The notes: generated by a model not told the origin, from the sequence alone. 64,000 nucleotides of DNA from Halorussus pelagicus (GCF_004087835.1 NZ_CP035119.1:1860001-1924000); one strand, 5' to 3'; shown: positions 9,282 to 18,574, counted from the first letter of the stretch. Numbers and translations are program-made.

Positions 9282-9414
9282 CTCTACGTCGGAGTCGGTG
9301 ACGAACGGGATTAAAGGGTCGGAATTCGGGATGGAGACGTGAGGCCCGCGGTAACGGATGCTGGACGGGTTGGGAACGCCGTGACTCGCGTCCGGACTCG
9401 CCGATGAACGCGCT

Positions 9415-9711
9415 TCAAAGCGGCAAACGCTCGATAATCTGGTCCACGAACGACGGCTCCTCCGCATCCTCTTCGGGGTCCGGAATCACTCGGTCGTCGG
9501 GCGTGATGAGCGTCCGGTGGTCGCCCTCGTTGGCCGCAATGAGACCGTCCTCCTTGAGGTTGGCGAGCGCGGTCTCCAAGTCGTCGATGTCGGTCTCGAC
9601 GTGCGAGCGGATTTCGAAGACCGTCATCCCGTCGTCGTTCCGGTCAACGAGCGCGTCGAGTACCGCAACCTCGACCTCCTCGCGGTTTCGGTACTCCCGC
9701 TTTGCCTTCAT
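9415..9711 (-). CDS. DUF6432-type small winged-helix-like protein
   Basis: 98 residues from ATG 9711. Its MKAKREYRNREEVEVAVLDA opening, with a VFEIRSHVETDIDDLETALA helix pair and an LKEDGLIAANE wing, resembles a winged helix and the haloarchaeal DUF6432 family. The same frame stays open to 10326, but that extension lies opposite the PUA gene and has shadow composition. Role unknown; possibly DNA binding. Confidence 0.75.
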   Translation of the reverse strand: MKAKREYRNREEVEVAVLDALVDRNDDGMTVFEIRSHVETDIDDLETALANLKEDGLIAANEGDHRTLITPDDRVIPDPEEDAEEPSFVDQIIERLPL

Positions 9712-9879
9712 ACGCGACAGTATGACCGGAGGGTTTTTACCTTTATCTGAAAACCGGGTCGAGTTGCGCGCTCGTCCGACTCGCCGGGACCGTCCGACCC
9801 GCCGCGGAGCGTCGAACCCGTCGTCGGTCGTTCGACTGAAGGCGGGAGTATTAAGCCCCGAAGCGACGCAGGGTGGTGT

Positions 9880-10359
9880 ATGGAAATCAAGTCTCGCCAC
9901 CACCTCCGGAGCGACGAGGTGCGGGAGATAGAACAGCGACTCGCAGACCGACTCGGCGTCGAGTTGAACGCCGACAGCTACGAACTCGTGGAACTGGAGG
10001 ACTCGGAGTTCGACCTCGTCCTCGTGGACGGCGAACCCGCCGTCCTCTACTTCGAGGACGAACCGTTCCTGACCGTCCGCGGGGCCAACAGCTACGAGCC
10101 ACAGACTCGCGTCGTCACCGTGGACGCGGGCGCGGTCTCGTTCGTTAGCGACGGCGCGGACGTGATGCGGCCCGGCATCGTGGAGACCGACGACGAAGTT
10201 GCCGCGGGCGACCTCGTTGCCATCGCCGAGGAGTCTCACGGCAAGGTGCTGGCAATCGGCCGCGCCCAGACCGACGGCGACGACATGGTGGGCGACGAGG
10301 GGAAGGTCGTCTCGTCGGTCCACCACGTCGGCGACGAACTGTACGAGTTCATCGTCTAA
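9880..10359 (+). CDS. PUA-domain RNA-binding protein (DUF1947/MCT-1-like)
   Basis: 159 residues. An N-terminal domain (MEIKSRHHLRSDEVREIEQR, about 1-75) precedes a C-terminal PUA domain (VDAGAVSFVSDGADVMRPGI, then AIAEESHGKVLAIGRAQ and GKVVSSVHHVGDELYEF). This is the archaeal relative of MCT-1 and the Tma20 part of the DENR complex, which act in translation initiation and ribosome recycling; in archaea the role is inferred. A GC-poor promoter segment (GGAGTATTAAG) lies about 25 nt upstream. Confidence 0.88.
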   Translation: MEIKSRHHLRSDEVREIEQRLADRLGVELNADSYELVELEDSEFDLVLVDGEPAVLYFEDEPFLTVRGANSYEPQTRVVTVDAGAVSFVSDGADVMRPGIVETDDEVAAGDLVAIAEESHGKVLAIGRAQTDGDDMVGDEGKVVSSVHHVGDELYEFIV

Positions 10360-10454
10360 TACGACCGTTTCCGGCGCTCGGGAATTCGTCGGCGCCGAAT
10401 TTCCGTCCGTGAAAAAATCGACCGAAACGCCGAACGACGAACCGCGTCAGGGAG

Positions 10455-11213
10455 TCACTCGCCGCTCTCGCCGTCGTCGGCCGATTTGTCCATCCCGTCG
10501 CCGTCGCTCGCCGACTCCATCTCGTCGTCCTCGTAGGTCTCTTCGTATCGCTCGACGGCCATCTCGAAGCCCTCTTCGGCCAGTTCGTAGGTCTCCCGGA
10601 GGTCCGCGATGGGCGTCTCGGTCGCGTCCACGCGCAGGTCGTCGTAGTACGGTTCCATCTCGCGGTCCTCGGTCGATTCCACGAGGAGCGCCGCGCTCTG
10701 GACGTGCAACTCCTCGCGCTTGTCGCCGCCCTCCGCGTGGCCCGCTTCGAGCGCGTCTATCAGTCGCTCGGCGAGCGGTCGGTCCTCGCCGCGAGCGGCC
10801 TCGTAGGCGTCGGCGGTCGCCTCTACGACCGACTCGCCGGTCAGTAGGTTTCCGGCGACCGTGTAGCCCTCGCCCTCGACGTGGCCGTACCAGTCCTTGC
10901 ACTCCGCGCCCGAGAACGCGAAGGTGCCGTCCGAATCGACGCCGTGGAGTTGGCGCTGGGCCGCGCCGTCGTCGGCGTCGAGCAGGGCTTGCAGTGCGTC
11001 CTCAACCGCGAGACCGTCGTCAAGATACTCGATTCCCTTGCGGCCCAACTCGACGTTGACGAGGCTCTGGGTCGCCACTGCACCGTTCTCGCTGGCGAAC
11101 GGACAGAGCGTCCCGACTCCCGGCAGGCGCGTCGTCACCGCGACGCCGAATCTGGTCTGGGGGTCGCCGTCGCTGTCCTCGTACTCCTCGCGGACGCAGA
11201 TGCTGAAGGTCAT
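10455..11213 (-). CDS. DUF1028 family protein (Ntn-hydrolase-like fold)
   Basis: 252 residues. MTFSICVREEYEDSDGDPQT, then GVAVTTRLPGVGTLCPFASE, ATQSLVNVELGRKGIEYLDD and EGYTVAGNLLTGESVVEATA are the DUF1028 hallmarks. This family is predicted to have an Ntn-hydrolase fold and often accompanies peptide or amino-acid catabolism genes. It has an acidic low-complexity tail. No partner gene is adjacent; the catalytic role is unproven. Confidence 0.85.
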   Translation of the reverse strand: MTFSICVREEYEDSDGDPQTRFGVAVTTRLPGVGTLCPFASENGAVATQSLVNVELGRKGIEYLDDGLAVEDALQALLDADDGAAQRQLHGVDSDGTFAFSGAECKDWYGHVEGEGYTVAGNLLTGESVVEATADAYEAARGEDRPLAERLIDALEAGHAEGGDKREELHVQSAALLVESTEDREMEPYYDDLRVDATETPIADLRETYELAEEGFEMAVERYEETYEDDEMESASDGDGMDKSADDGESGE

Positions 11214-11294
11214 ACTCCAACCAAGGACCGACGCGGCAAAAAGTGAGGCGTCTCGGTCGTCGCGCGACTGGTGTTCGATTGGGAAGTCGCCGCG

Positions 11295-12881
11295 TTACTG
11301 GACTTCGACGGCGAAGTCGTTGACTTCACCGTACGCGCCCGTGGCGTCCGCGGTGTCGAAGTCGTTCCAGCCGAGGCGGACCCGAACGAGGGTCTCGCCG
11401 GTCGCGGCGTCGCTGGGCACGTTGACCGTCGCGGTGTACGTGCTGGTGTCGTCGCTGACGTTCTCCATGATGATTGTCTCGCTCGCGCTCGACCAGTCGT
11501 TGTTCTGGTCCCAGTCCACGTAGACGTTGGCGTAGTGGCTGTCGAAGCCTCCGTCCGAGTAGTCGAACGAAATCTCGAACGAGTCGCCCGCGCTGACCGT
11601 GAGGGGACCCGAGCAGGTGAAGTCCTCGTAGGCGTTGGCGGCCGAACTCTTCGAGACCTGTCCGCCGAGGGCGACGTTGTCGATGTTCTCGGCACCGCTG
11701 GAGCCGGTTCCCGATGGCCACAGCGTGGCGTCGAGGCAGTCGCCGCCACCACCGCCACCGCCGCCGTCGCCGTTGAGCGCGGCCTCAACGTCGAGGAGAC
11801 CGGCACCCTGCTCGTTGCTGGTGAGACCGATATCTTCGGCGGTGTTTTTGAGCGTCTGCCGGGCCTCGGTGTTGCTCGCGCCGTTGGCCATCAGTTGTGC
11901 GGCCGCGCCCGAGACGTGCGGGCAAGACATCGACGTGCCCGAGAGCGTGCTGTAGCCACCGTTGGTGTACGTCGAGTAGACGCTCCCGCCGGGTGCGGCG
12001 AGTTCGATCTGCGACCCTGTCGAGGAGAAACTCGACAACGAGTCGTCCTCATCGGTCGAAGAGACCGCCAGCGCGTTGCTGTACGCCGCGGGGTAGCCCA
12101 CACAGTCCGAACACGGGCCGGAGTTCCCGGCTGACGAGACCACGAGAACGCCGTTGTTGTGCGCGTAGTCAATCGCGTCCTTCAGCGTGGAGGTTCCGGA
12201 ACTCGCGCCGAGACTGAGGCTGGCAACGTCGTAGCCTTGGTCGGCGGCCCACTCGATGCCCGCCGCAACGTCGGCGAACGAACCGCTTCCGTCGTCGCCC
12301 AGCACCTTGCCAGCGTGGAGCGTGGCTTCGGTGGAGACGCCGACGACGCCTTCGGAGTTGTTGACGGCGTTGGCGATACCGGCACAGTGAGTCCCGTGTC
12401 CGTCACCGTCCTCCCACGTTCCCTTGCCCGAGAAGTCCTTGCCGGTGCCGAGGTTCGCTTGTAGGTCGGGATGGTCGGAGTCGATACCGGTGTCGAGGAT
12501 GGCGATGTCGGCACCGTTGCCGGTCTCGCCGTTGCTGTGAGCTACGTCGGCGTCCACGCGGTCGATACCCCACGGGAGAGTCTGGGCGTGAGCGTGGACT
12601 GTACCGTTCTTCTCCACGTAGCGGATGTTCTGGCGACGCGCCAGTGCCTTCGCGGCCTTCGCGTTCATCTTGACCGTCATGATGTCGAGCGAGTTGAACT
12701 TCCGAACGACGTTGCTCGCGGCGGTTGCGACGGCACTGCGGCCCTGACCGCCGCGGAAACCGACGTTGACCTCGACGGTCCCTTTCGCACCCGCTAGTCC
12801 GGCCACTCCGGTCGCGGCCAGCGACCCGCCAGCTACCTTGAGCACGTTACGCCTCGACACACCATTGTCATTGTTTGACAT
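11295..12881 (-). CDS. Tat-exported subtilisin-like serine protease with GEVED-type C-terminal domain (halolysin-like)
   Basis: 528 residues. Tat signal SRRNVLKVAGGSLAATG at 9-25; I9-type propeptide to about residue 90; S8 catalytic domain with Asp130 (ILDTGIDSDHPD), His162 (GHGTHCAG), oxyanion Asn253 (AGNSG) and Ser317 (SGTSMSCPH). A Gly-rich linker (373-380) leads to a domain about 145 residues long that includes VYVDWDQNNDW and ends GEVNDFAVEVQ, the GEVED signature. It is secreted folded and matured by loss of the propeptide. Its catalytic region is almost identical to the protease just upstream, while the C-terminal module is unrelated. Confidence 0.93.
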   Translation of the reverse strand: MSNNDNGVSRRNVLKVAGGSLAATGVAGLAGAKGTVEVNVGFRGGQGRSAVATAASNVVRKFNSLDIMTVKMNAKAAKALARRQNIRYVEKNGTVHAHAQTLPWGIDRVDADVAHSNGETGNGADIAILDTGIDSDHPDLQANLGTGKDFSGKGTWEDGDGHGTHCAGIANAVNNSEGVVGVSTEATLHAGKVLGDDGSGSFADVAAGIEWAADQGYDVASLSLGASSGTSTLKDAIDYAHNNGVLVVSSAGNSGPCSDCVGYPAAYSNALAVSSTDEDDSLSSFSSTGSQIELAAPGGSVYSTYTNGGYSTLSGTSMSCPHVSGAAAQLMANGASNTEARQTLKNTAEDIGLTSNEQGAGLLDVEAALNGDGGGGGGGGDCLDATLWPSGTGSSGAENIDNVALGGQVSKSSAANAYEDFTCSGPLTVSAGDSFEISFDYSDGGFDSHYANVYVDWDQNNDWSSASETIIMENVSDDTSTYTATVNVPSDAATGETLVRVRLGWNDFDTADATGAYGEVNDFAVEVQ

Positions 12882-13062
12882 GCACTAAATTAACTGTGGT
12901 GAAACCATTTAATAATTTCTATAGAAAATAAAATAAATCTAGAGTCTAACCACTCTAAATATACCGCTACCACTCGCCACTGACGATTTGCTACAACTGG
13001 GGAAAAATCGACGCGTGTCCACGTCGCCGAAACGACCCGCACCAACGAAAACGGCTCGGCAA

Positions 13063-13079
13063 CTCTCTCTCTCTCTCTC
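13063..13079. repeat. (CT)n dinucleotide run
   Basis: Eight and a half CT units directly abut, and include, the stop codon of the minus-strand protease gene (TGA at 13080-13078). It is a potential slippage site at the end of the coding region. Confidence 0.8.
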
Positions 13080-14808
13080 AGGCCGAGACGGTCGTCGTCT
13101 GGCTGGCAGTGTTGCCGTTCGAGTCGGTGACGGTGACCGTCACGTCGTAGCTTCCGCTTCCCTTCTTCTCCTGTAGCCGGTCGGACCCGGACGCGCTGGA
13201 CCCGCTGACCGACGTGGTCGAGGAGTCAACGGTCGAGGACTGGGCGAGTGCGAGGGCAACCGACGAGAGGTCGCCGTCGGCGTCCGAGACGCTCCAGCTA
13301 ACCTCGAAGCGCGCCCAGCCGCCGTTGCTCCGGTTGTTGACGCTGAGCGAGTCAACGGCCGGTCCGGTGGTTCCGCCGGACCCGCTCGTCGTGAAGGTGA
13401 CGGCACTCCCGGCGTCGGTATCTCCGTCGCTGGCCTCGGCGACCGCGCGGAAGTCGTAGTCCGTGTTGCCGTTCAGATTCGACACGTCCGCGCTGAAGCT
13501 CCCGGCCGTCGAGAGCGTCTGGGTGGCGGTCGTGCTGTCGAGGGTCGTCCCGCTCTCGCCGTACTCGAAGTACACGTCAACGGAGGACGCCCCGCCGAGG
13601 TCAGTGAGGTCGCCGCTCAGCGTGGCGGACGACGTGCCGACGTTCGAGGCGCTCCCCGTCGAGACCGCGAGACTCGGGTCGCTGCCGCCACCGCCACCAC
13701 CGAGTGCCGCTTCCACGTCGAGGAGACCGGCACCCTGTTCGTTACTACCGAGACCGATATCTTCGGCGGTGTTCTTGAGCGTCTGTCGGGCCTCGGTGTT
13801 GCTTGCACCGTTCGCCATCAACTGGGCGGCCGCGCCTGAGACGTGTGGGCAGGACATCGACGTGCCCGAGAGCGTGCTGTAGCCGCCGCCCGTGTACGTC
13901 GAGTAGATGCTTCCGCCGGGCGCGGCGAGTTCGATTTCCGACCCCGTGGAGGAGAAACTCGACAGCGAGTCGTCCTCGTCGGTCGAGGAGACCGCCAGCG
14001 CGTTGCTGTACGCCGCGGGGTAGCCCACACAATCGGTACAGGGTCCGGAGTTTCCGGCCGACGAGACCACGAGGACGCCGTTGTTGTGCGCGTAGTCAAT
14101 CGCGTCCTTCAGTGCGGTCGTGCCCGAACTCGCGCCGAGGCTGAGGCTGGCAACGTCGTAGCCTTGGTCTGCGGCCCACTCGATGCCCGCCGCAACGTCG
14201 GCGAACGAACCGCTTCCGTCGTCGCCCAGCACCTTGCCAGCGTGGAGCGTGGCTTCGGTGGAGACGCCGACGACGCCTTCGGAGTTGTTAACGGCGTTGG
14301 CGATACCGGCGCAGTGGGTGCCGTGACCGTCGCCATCCTCCCACGTTCCCTTCCCGCTGAAGTCTTTGCCCGCGCCGAGATTCGCTTGCAGGTCGGGGTG
14401 GTCGGAGTCGATACCAGTGTCGAGGATGGCGATGTCAGCACCGTTGCCGGTCTCGCCGTTGCTGTGAGCTACGTCGGCGTCCACGCGGTCGATACCCCAC
14501 GGGAGAGTCTGGGCGTGGGCGTGGACCGTACCGTTCATCTCCACGTAGCGGATGTTCGGGTTCTTCCGGAGACCCTTGGCCGCCTGTGCGGGCATCTTGG
14601 CGGTCACGATGCTGAGCGAGTTGAAGTTCCGTACGGTCTCGTCGGCCTGACTGAGCGCGACCTGTCGCCCGCGCTCGGACTTGAACCCGACGTTGACCTC
14701 GACCTGCCCCTTCGCTCCTGCGAGTCCGGCTAGTCCGGTCGCCGCCATCGACCCGCCCGCGATTTTCAGTACGTTTCGCCGCGAAACACCATTGTCAGTA
14801 TCAGCCAT
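13078..14808 (-). CDS. Tat-exported subtilisin-like serine protease with fibronectin/PKD-like C-terminus
   Basis: 576 residues from ATG 14808; the frame could start 21 nt earlier, but MADTDNGVSRRNVLKIAGG aligns with the downstream paralogue. Tat signal, I9 propeptide, then an S8 domain with the same DTGIDSDHPD, GHGTHCAG and SGTSMSCPH triad blocks. After a GGGGGS linker come an FN3-like domain (ATLSGDLTDLGGASSVDVYF) and a PKD-like domain (SWSVSDADGDLSSVALALAQ, VTVTDSNGNTAS). These probably bind substrate or surface. It is separated from the second protease by 196 bp with its own AT-rich promoter (GTATTAAATTA about 25 nt before this start). Confidence 0.93.
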   Translation of the reverse strand: MADTDNGVSRRNVLKIAGGSMAATGLAGLAGAKGQVEVNVGFKSERGRQVALSQADETVRNFNSLSIVTAKMPAQAAKGLRKNPNIRYVEMNGTVHAHAQTLPWGIDRVDADVAHSNGETGNGADIAILDTGIDSDHPDLQANLGAGKDFSGKGTWEDGDGHGTHCAGIANAVNNSEGVVGVSTEATLHAGKVLGDDGSGSFADVAAGIEWAADQGYDVASLSLGASSGTTALKDAIDYAHNNGVLVVSSAGNSGPCTDCVGYPAAYSNALAVSSTDEDDSLSSFSSTGSEIELAAPGGSIYSTYTGGGYSTLSGTSMSCPHVSGAAAQLMANGASNTEARQTLKNTAEDIGLGSNEQGAGLLDVEAALGGGGGGSDPSLAVSTGSASNVGTSSATLSGDLTDLGGASSVDVYFEYGESGTTLDSTTATQTLSTAGSFSADVSNLNGNTDYDFRAVAEASDGDTDAGSAVTFTTSGSGGTTGPAVDSLSVNNRSNGGWARFEVSWSVSDADGDLSSVALALAQSSTVDSSTTSVSGSSASGSDRLQEKKGSGSYDVTVTVTDSNGNTASQTTTVSA

Positions 14809-14953
14809 CTGGTACACAATACCAAGCACGTAATTTAATACTTTCTGTTAATAAAATAACTTATTTGGGCCATCGGTTTCAATAGATTAATACGTCGAAG
14901 TTGAGGGTTTGTCTGACGTAAGAACTATACGGTTTCGCTCGGCCCATACCCCT

Positions 14954-15310
14954 ATGGGCTTCATGAGCAAAATCCTCGGCGACAGGGACGCACATACGGC
15001 CGAGGACTACGTGGAACTCAATCTCGACGATTTCGACACTGCGTCCGGCGACGCCGCGATGCAGGTCCACATCGCCGAGATTCAGGGCCAACAGGACGTA
15101 ATCGCTATCAAGGACGCCATCTACGACGGCGACCTCGTGGTCGCGGACATCACCCGACTTCGGACCGAGGACACCACCGTAGAGCGCATCACGAACGAAC
15201 TCCAGCAGGTCGCCCGCGAGGTGGACGGCGACATCGTCCAGAAGGGCGACGACCAGATTCTCGTGACCCCGACCGGCGTGAAGGTCAGTCGGGAGAAACT
15301 GACCCGCTAA
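14954..15310 (+). CDS. sepF: Cell division protein SepF
   Basis: 118 residues. The N-terminal MGFMSKILG is a membrane-targeting amphipathic helix, followed by an acidic linker (EDYVELNLDDFDTASGD) and the SepF core (IAEIQGQQDVIAIKDAIYDG, then DGDIVQKGDDQILVTPTGVK). Archaeal SepF anchors FtsZ1/FtsZ2 to the membrane at the division site and is essential in Haloferax. The start at 14954 keeps the amphipathic helix; 14963 is an alternative. Confidence 0.92.
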   Translation: MGFMSKILGDRDAHTAEDYVELNLDDFDTASGDAAMQVHIAEIQGQQDVIAIKDAIYDGDLVVADITRLRTEDTTVERITNELQQVAREVDGDIVQKGDDQILVTPTGVKVSREKLTR

Positions 15311-15332
15311 GGTCTCGCCCCAATTTCTCCGT

Positions 15333-16775
15333 CTACTTCAGCGCGCGTTCGACGCTTCCGGCGACGCTCCGGGCTTTTTCGGCGAGCGGAGCGGCGATCT
15401 CTCCGGTCTCGACCGCGGCGTCCAGTTCGTCGTCGTCCACGCGCTCGACGGTCCCGTCCGGGAACTTCACCACGTCTACGTGGAGGTCCACGTAGCGCGC
15501 GGCCTCGGGGAACAACTCGACGGGCGTGCAGACGTTGACGTAGGTGCCCTTCGACTCGCCCTCCTCGCTCCGGTAGACCGTCGGGTACCACCAGCGACCC
15601 TCTCGGAACTTCGTGATCGCCGCGTCGCCCGACTCGCGGGACGTGCCGAGCGCGTCGTAGGTGCCCCCGCCCGTCATCTTCCTGCGCACCGTGACCTTCC
15701 CCTCGTCCGGAGAGCAGGCCGTGACTTCCCCGCGACCGAGCGAGAAGCATCGGCCGTCGGGCTTGCCGTGTCGAATCTCGATTCGGTCGCCCGCGGCGGG
15801 ACCGAACTGTCGGAGCGCCGCGCCCGTGGGGAACTCGTCGTCGTCGCCAAGTGCGTCGGTCTCCGTCCAGAGGTCCTCCACGAAGTCCACGGCGGCGCTG
15901 GCCGACTCGCGGGCGGCCTTCACGCGGTGGTGGCCCGGCATCGTGGTCGTCACGTCGCGGCGCTCGGCGTCGAGCGCGAACCGGGACTCTCGGCCGAACC
16001 AACACCACGTCGTCGCCTCGGGCGCGGCGAGTTTTCTGGGGAGGTCGGCGCGACTCCCGTCCGACGTCGAGTCGGGCGCGTCAGCGAGTCCGGCGTCGAT
16101 GGTCTCGGCGCGCTCGACGGCCCGACCGAGCGCGTCGCTCATCGCGTCCATCCCGGCGTCCTCGGCGGCGTACTCCCAGCGGACGCCCCAGTCGTCGGGC
16201 ACCTCGGTCGGAAGCATCTCGGTCGTCCGCGCGAGTTCCGTCCGGGTCGCCTCGTCGCCCGAGGCGACGATTTTATCGACGCCGGTCGAGAGGCTGACGA
16301 CGCCGCCGAACGCCTGTAACTCCGCGCCGAGAACCGGCCGGTGGTCGGCCCACGGCGGCGCGGGGTCGTGAACCTGCACCCGGACGCGGTCGCCCTCATC
16401 GATTCGGCGGTCCACTCTCCCGAACGAAAGGTAGCCCTCCCGGTCGCCGAGGTCCACGACCGCGCCGCCGCCGAGCGTGTCGGTCACGACGGCGTCGAAG
16501 ACGGTCCCGCGCGGGGCGGGGTCGGTCCACCGGAAGGTATCCACGCCGAGCGACGCGAGGTCGTCGGCGACTCGCTCAACTGTCTCGGGGTCGCCAACGA
16601 CGCCCGCGCCCTGTCGGTCGTCGGTGGTCTCGACGCTGGCGTCGTACTCCTTGGCGGCAAACTCGGCGTCGAAGCGCCGCCGGATGGGCGGCGAGGCCTG
16701 TACGACATCGAACTCCTCGCGGAAGCGTTCGGTCAGTGCGGTGGTGTAGATACCGCGAATCCGAAGCCTACTCAT
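15333..16775 (-). CDS. fau-1: RNase FAU-1 (RNase E/G-type RNA-binding protein)
   Basis: 480 residues. An N-terminal RNase E/G-like region has an S1-type RNA-binding segment (VVDLGDREGYLSFGRVDRRI at about 105-125). The C-terminal DUF402 domain includes KMTGGGTYDALGTSRESGD, FREGRWWYPTVYRSEEGESK and VELFPEAARYVDLHVDVVKF. FAU-1 of Pyrococcus binds AU-rich RNA and has endoribonuclease activity, with a role in rRNA processing. It converges with sepF, with only 22 bp between stops. Confidence 0.9.
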   Translation of the reverse strand: MSRLRIRGIYTTALTERFREEFDVVQASPPIRRRFDAEFAAKEYDASVETTDDRQGAGVVGDPETVERVADDLASLGVDTFRWTDPAPRGTVFDAVVTDTLGGGAVVDLGDREGYLSFGRVDRRIDEGDRVRVQVHDPAPPWADHRPVLGAELQAFGGVVSLSTGVDKIVASGDEATRTELARTTEMLPTEVPDDWGVRWEYAAEDAGMDAMSDALGRAVERAETIDAGLADAPDSTSDGSRADLPRKLAAPEATTWCWFGRESRFALDAERRDVTTTMPGHHRVKAARESASAAVDFVEDLWTETDALGDDDEFPTGAALRQFGPAAGDRIEIRHGKPDGRCFSLGRGEVTACSPDEGKVTVRRKMTGGGTYDALGTSRESGDAAITKFREGRWWYPTVYRSEEGESKGTYVNVCTPVELFPEAARYVDLHVDVVKFPDGTVERVDDDELDAAVETGEIAAPLAEKARSVAGSVERALK

Positions 16776-16893
16776 AATGATTCGTGGGGCGGAAGAATCG
16801 GGGGTCGGTCGGCGGCGCGCGCTACGTTCATGGCCGAAGGCTCGGGCGGCGGACCCTTCGGTTTAGCGATTCGAGCGAGCGCCGGGGTGAGCG

Positions 16894-16992
16894 GTGGTCG
16901 GTAGTGTGCGCGGCAGTGGTCGGTAGTGTACGCGGCAGTGGTCGGCAAGCGACCAGTTGCGGGCGGCAGTGGTCGGCGGGTGACGGGCGGCG
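16894..16992. repeat. Degenerate 22-31 bp tandem repeats (GTGGTCGG units)
   Basis: Two near-identical 22-bp units (16894-16915, 16916-16937; GTGGTCGGTAGTGTRCGCGG core) are followed by longer degenerate units starting GTGGTCGG at 16938 and 16969. They fill the gap between fau-1 and the small 17011-17196 frame. The units are contiguous without spacers, so this is not a CRISPR. Probably a variable-number tandem repeat. Confidence 0.75.
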
Positions 16993-17010
16993 GTGGTTCG
17001 CGGGTTGGTC

Positions 17011-17196
17011 TCAGTCGTCGGCCGGGACGGTGCCGGTCCAGTTGGCGTCGGTCGTCGCGGCCGTCGATTCGAGACTCTGGGTCTCGCGCTCCGCGTCGGG
17101 AGCTTCGGTCTCGGTCGTCTCCTCGCTCTGGTCGTCGTTGTCTCCGCTTGGCGGGGCTGTGTACATGATACCTCGGCTGTTACTTCGGTAGCTCAT
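17011..17196 (-). CDS. Small acidic hypothetical protein (61 aa)
   Basis: MSYRSNSRGIMYTAPPSGDN, then an acidic low-complexity stretch rich in E, T and D, ending NWTGTVPADD. It has a haloarchaeal composition, an AT-rich region upstream (CTTATGAA about 30 nt before the start) and is divergent from the prsW-like gene. No domain is recognisable. The gene is plausible but weakly supported. Confidence 0.45.
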   Translation of the reverse strand: MSYRSNSRGIMYTAPPSGDNDDQSEETTETEAPDAERETQSLESTAATTDANWTGTVPADD

Positions 17197-17329
17197 CGTG
17201 TTGAAATCAAAGGCCGATTCTCATTCATAAGGTTTCTCCTGCGAGTGTTAATGTTATATAATCACGATTAAGGTGTGAAAGGTCGCGGCGGAGCCAGATA
17301 ATTGAGAGTGGGGTTCGTAGGTCCCGGCG

Positions 17330-18574
17330 ATGGACGCTCCACGCGACCCGATAGAGGAAGGTTCGACCGATTCGGCAGATCTCTACGACATCGCTACGTG
17401 GGAACGGAGAAGTTGGCTGGACAAGCTCTCGGGTGGCATCTACACCGCGACGCGGCGGCTCGGGCAGGCTTTCGTCGTCGTCCTCGCGCTCGCCATCCTC
17501 GCCGTCCAGTTCGCACTGACCGGACTGGCGGCTATCGGCGACCCCATTATCGGTGCCTTCGTCCTCATGTCGGTCGTCCCGGCGTTCGGTCTGGCCGCGT
17601 ACATCTGGTACGCCGACGTGACGACCTCCGAACCGCTCTCGCTGCTGGTCGGCACGTTCCTGCTCGGCGTGCTGTTCGCTGGCTTCGCTGGCATTGTCAA
17701 CACGGGCGCGAGTCTCGCGCTCAATCAGCTTCCGATAGCGCCCGCCGTCACCATGCTGGCGTTTTTCTATCTGGTCGTCGCGCCCGTCGAGGAACTGGTA
17801 AAGTGGCTCGCCATCCGCCTCTACGCCTTCCGGAGCGACCGCTTCGACGCGGTCATCGACGGCGCGGTGTACGGCGCGATGGCTGGTCTCGGGTTCGCCA
17901 CCATCGAGAACGCCATCTACATCACGCAGGGCATCACCGAAACCGCCACTATCGGCTCTCAGCAAATCGCCACGGCAGGCCAGACCGCCGCGGCCCGCCT
18001 GCTCGCGGGACCGGGCCACGTCATCTACTCGGCGTTTGCGGGCTACTACCTCGGACTGGCGAAGTTCAACCGCGAGAACGCGGGTCCCATCGTGGTCAAG
18101 GGCCTACTCATCGCGGGGTTCATCCACGCGACGTACAACTCGCTGGTGACGTATCTCTCCGACATCATCCAGTTCGCCGGTCTCTCTATCGGGCCGGGCG
18201 TCGCGTTCCTCGGGTTCGTCGCGGTCTACGACGGCGTGTTCGGCTACCTGCTCTACCGGAAGATTTCGCGCTACCGCAACGCCTACCGGCAGGTCGATAT
18301 GGGCACGAGCGTCACCTTCGAGAACGACCGCGTCGGCCGGGAGCGCGCCGACTTCGAGGAATCGACCGACGGCGTCGGCGACTTCGAAACCTCCCAAGCG
18401 GCCTCCGAGCGTCGGCGTGCCGACCGCGAGCGAGTCGGCGACGCCCCTGCCGAAGCCGACTCGGACAGGGACGGCCCGGACAGTGACGACCGCACCGAAA
18501 GCGAACTCGCCGAGAGCCAGCGACCCGACCGGAATAGCCCCGAGTCGTGGCCCGCAGAAGACGAGTCGAAGTAG
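17330..18574 (+). CDS. PrsW-family intramembrane metalloprotease
   Basis: 414 residues with about eight membrane segments between 40 and 310. PrsW motifs are present: APVEELVKWLAIRLYAFRSD (the EExxK glutamates), GLGFATIENAIYI, GPGHVIYSAFAGYYLG and FIHATYNSL, which supply the conserved Glu/His residues of this Abi-like family. The last 100 residues are a charged, disordered cytoplasmic tail. PrsW cleaves membrane-bound anti-sigma factors in Bacillus; the archaeal substrate is unknown. Confidence 0.88.
   Translation: MDAPRDPIEEGSTDSADLYDIATWERRSWLDKLSGGIYTATRRLGQAFVVVLALAILAVQFALTGLAAIGDPIIGAFVLMSVVPAFGLAAYIWYADVTTSEPLSLLVGTFLLGVLFAGFAGIVNTGASLALNQLPIAPAVTMLAFFYLVVAPVEELVKWLAIRLYAFRSDRFDAVIDGAVYGAMAGLGFATIENAIYITQGITETATIGSQQIATAGQTAAARLLAGPGHVIYSAFAGYYLGLAKFNRENAGPIVVKGLLIAGFIHATYNSLVTYLSDIIQFAGLSIGPGVAFLGFVAVYDGVFGYLLYRKISRYRNAYRQVDMGTSVTFENDRVGRERADFEESTDGVGDFETSQAASERRRADRERVGDAPAEADSDRDGPDSDDRTESELAESQRPDRNSPESWPAEDESK

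Noticed and set aside
10199-11059. 286-codon plus-strand frame over the PUA and DUF1028 genes
   Set aside because: Arg/Pro/Ser-rich composition typical of a frame-shifted GC-rich shadow; both true genes are clear by family motifs.
16894-16992. Possible CRISPR array
   Set aside because: Units are contiguous and degenerate without unique spacers, and no cas genes occur in the window. The same applies to 18605-18699.
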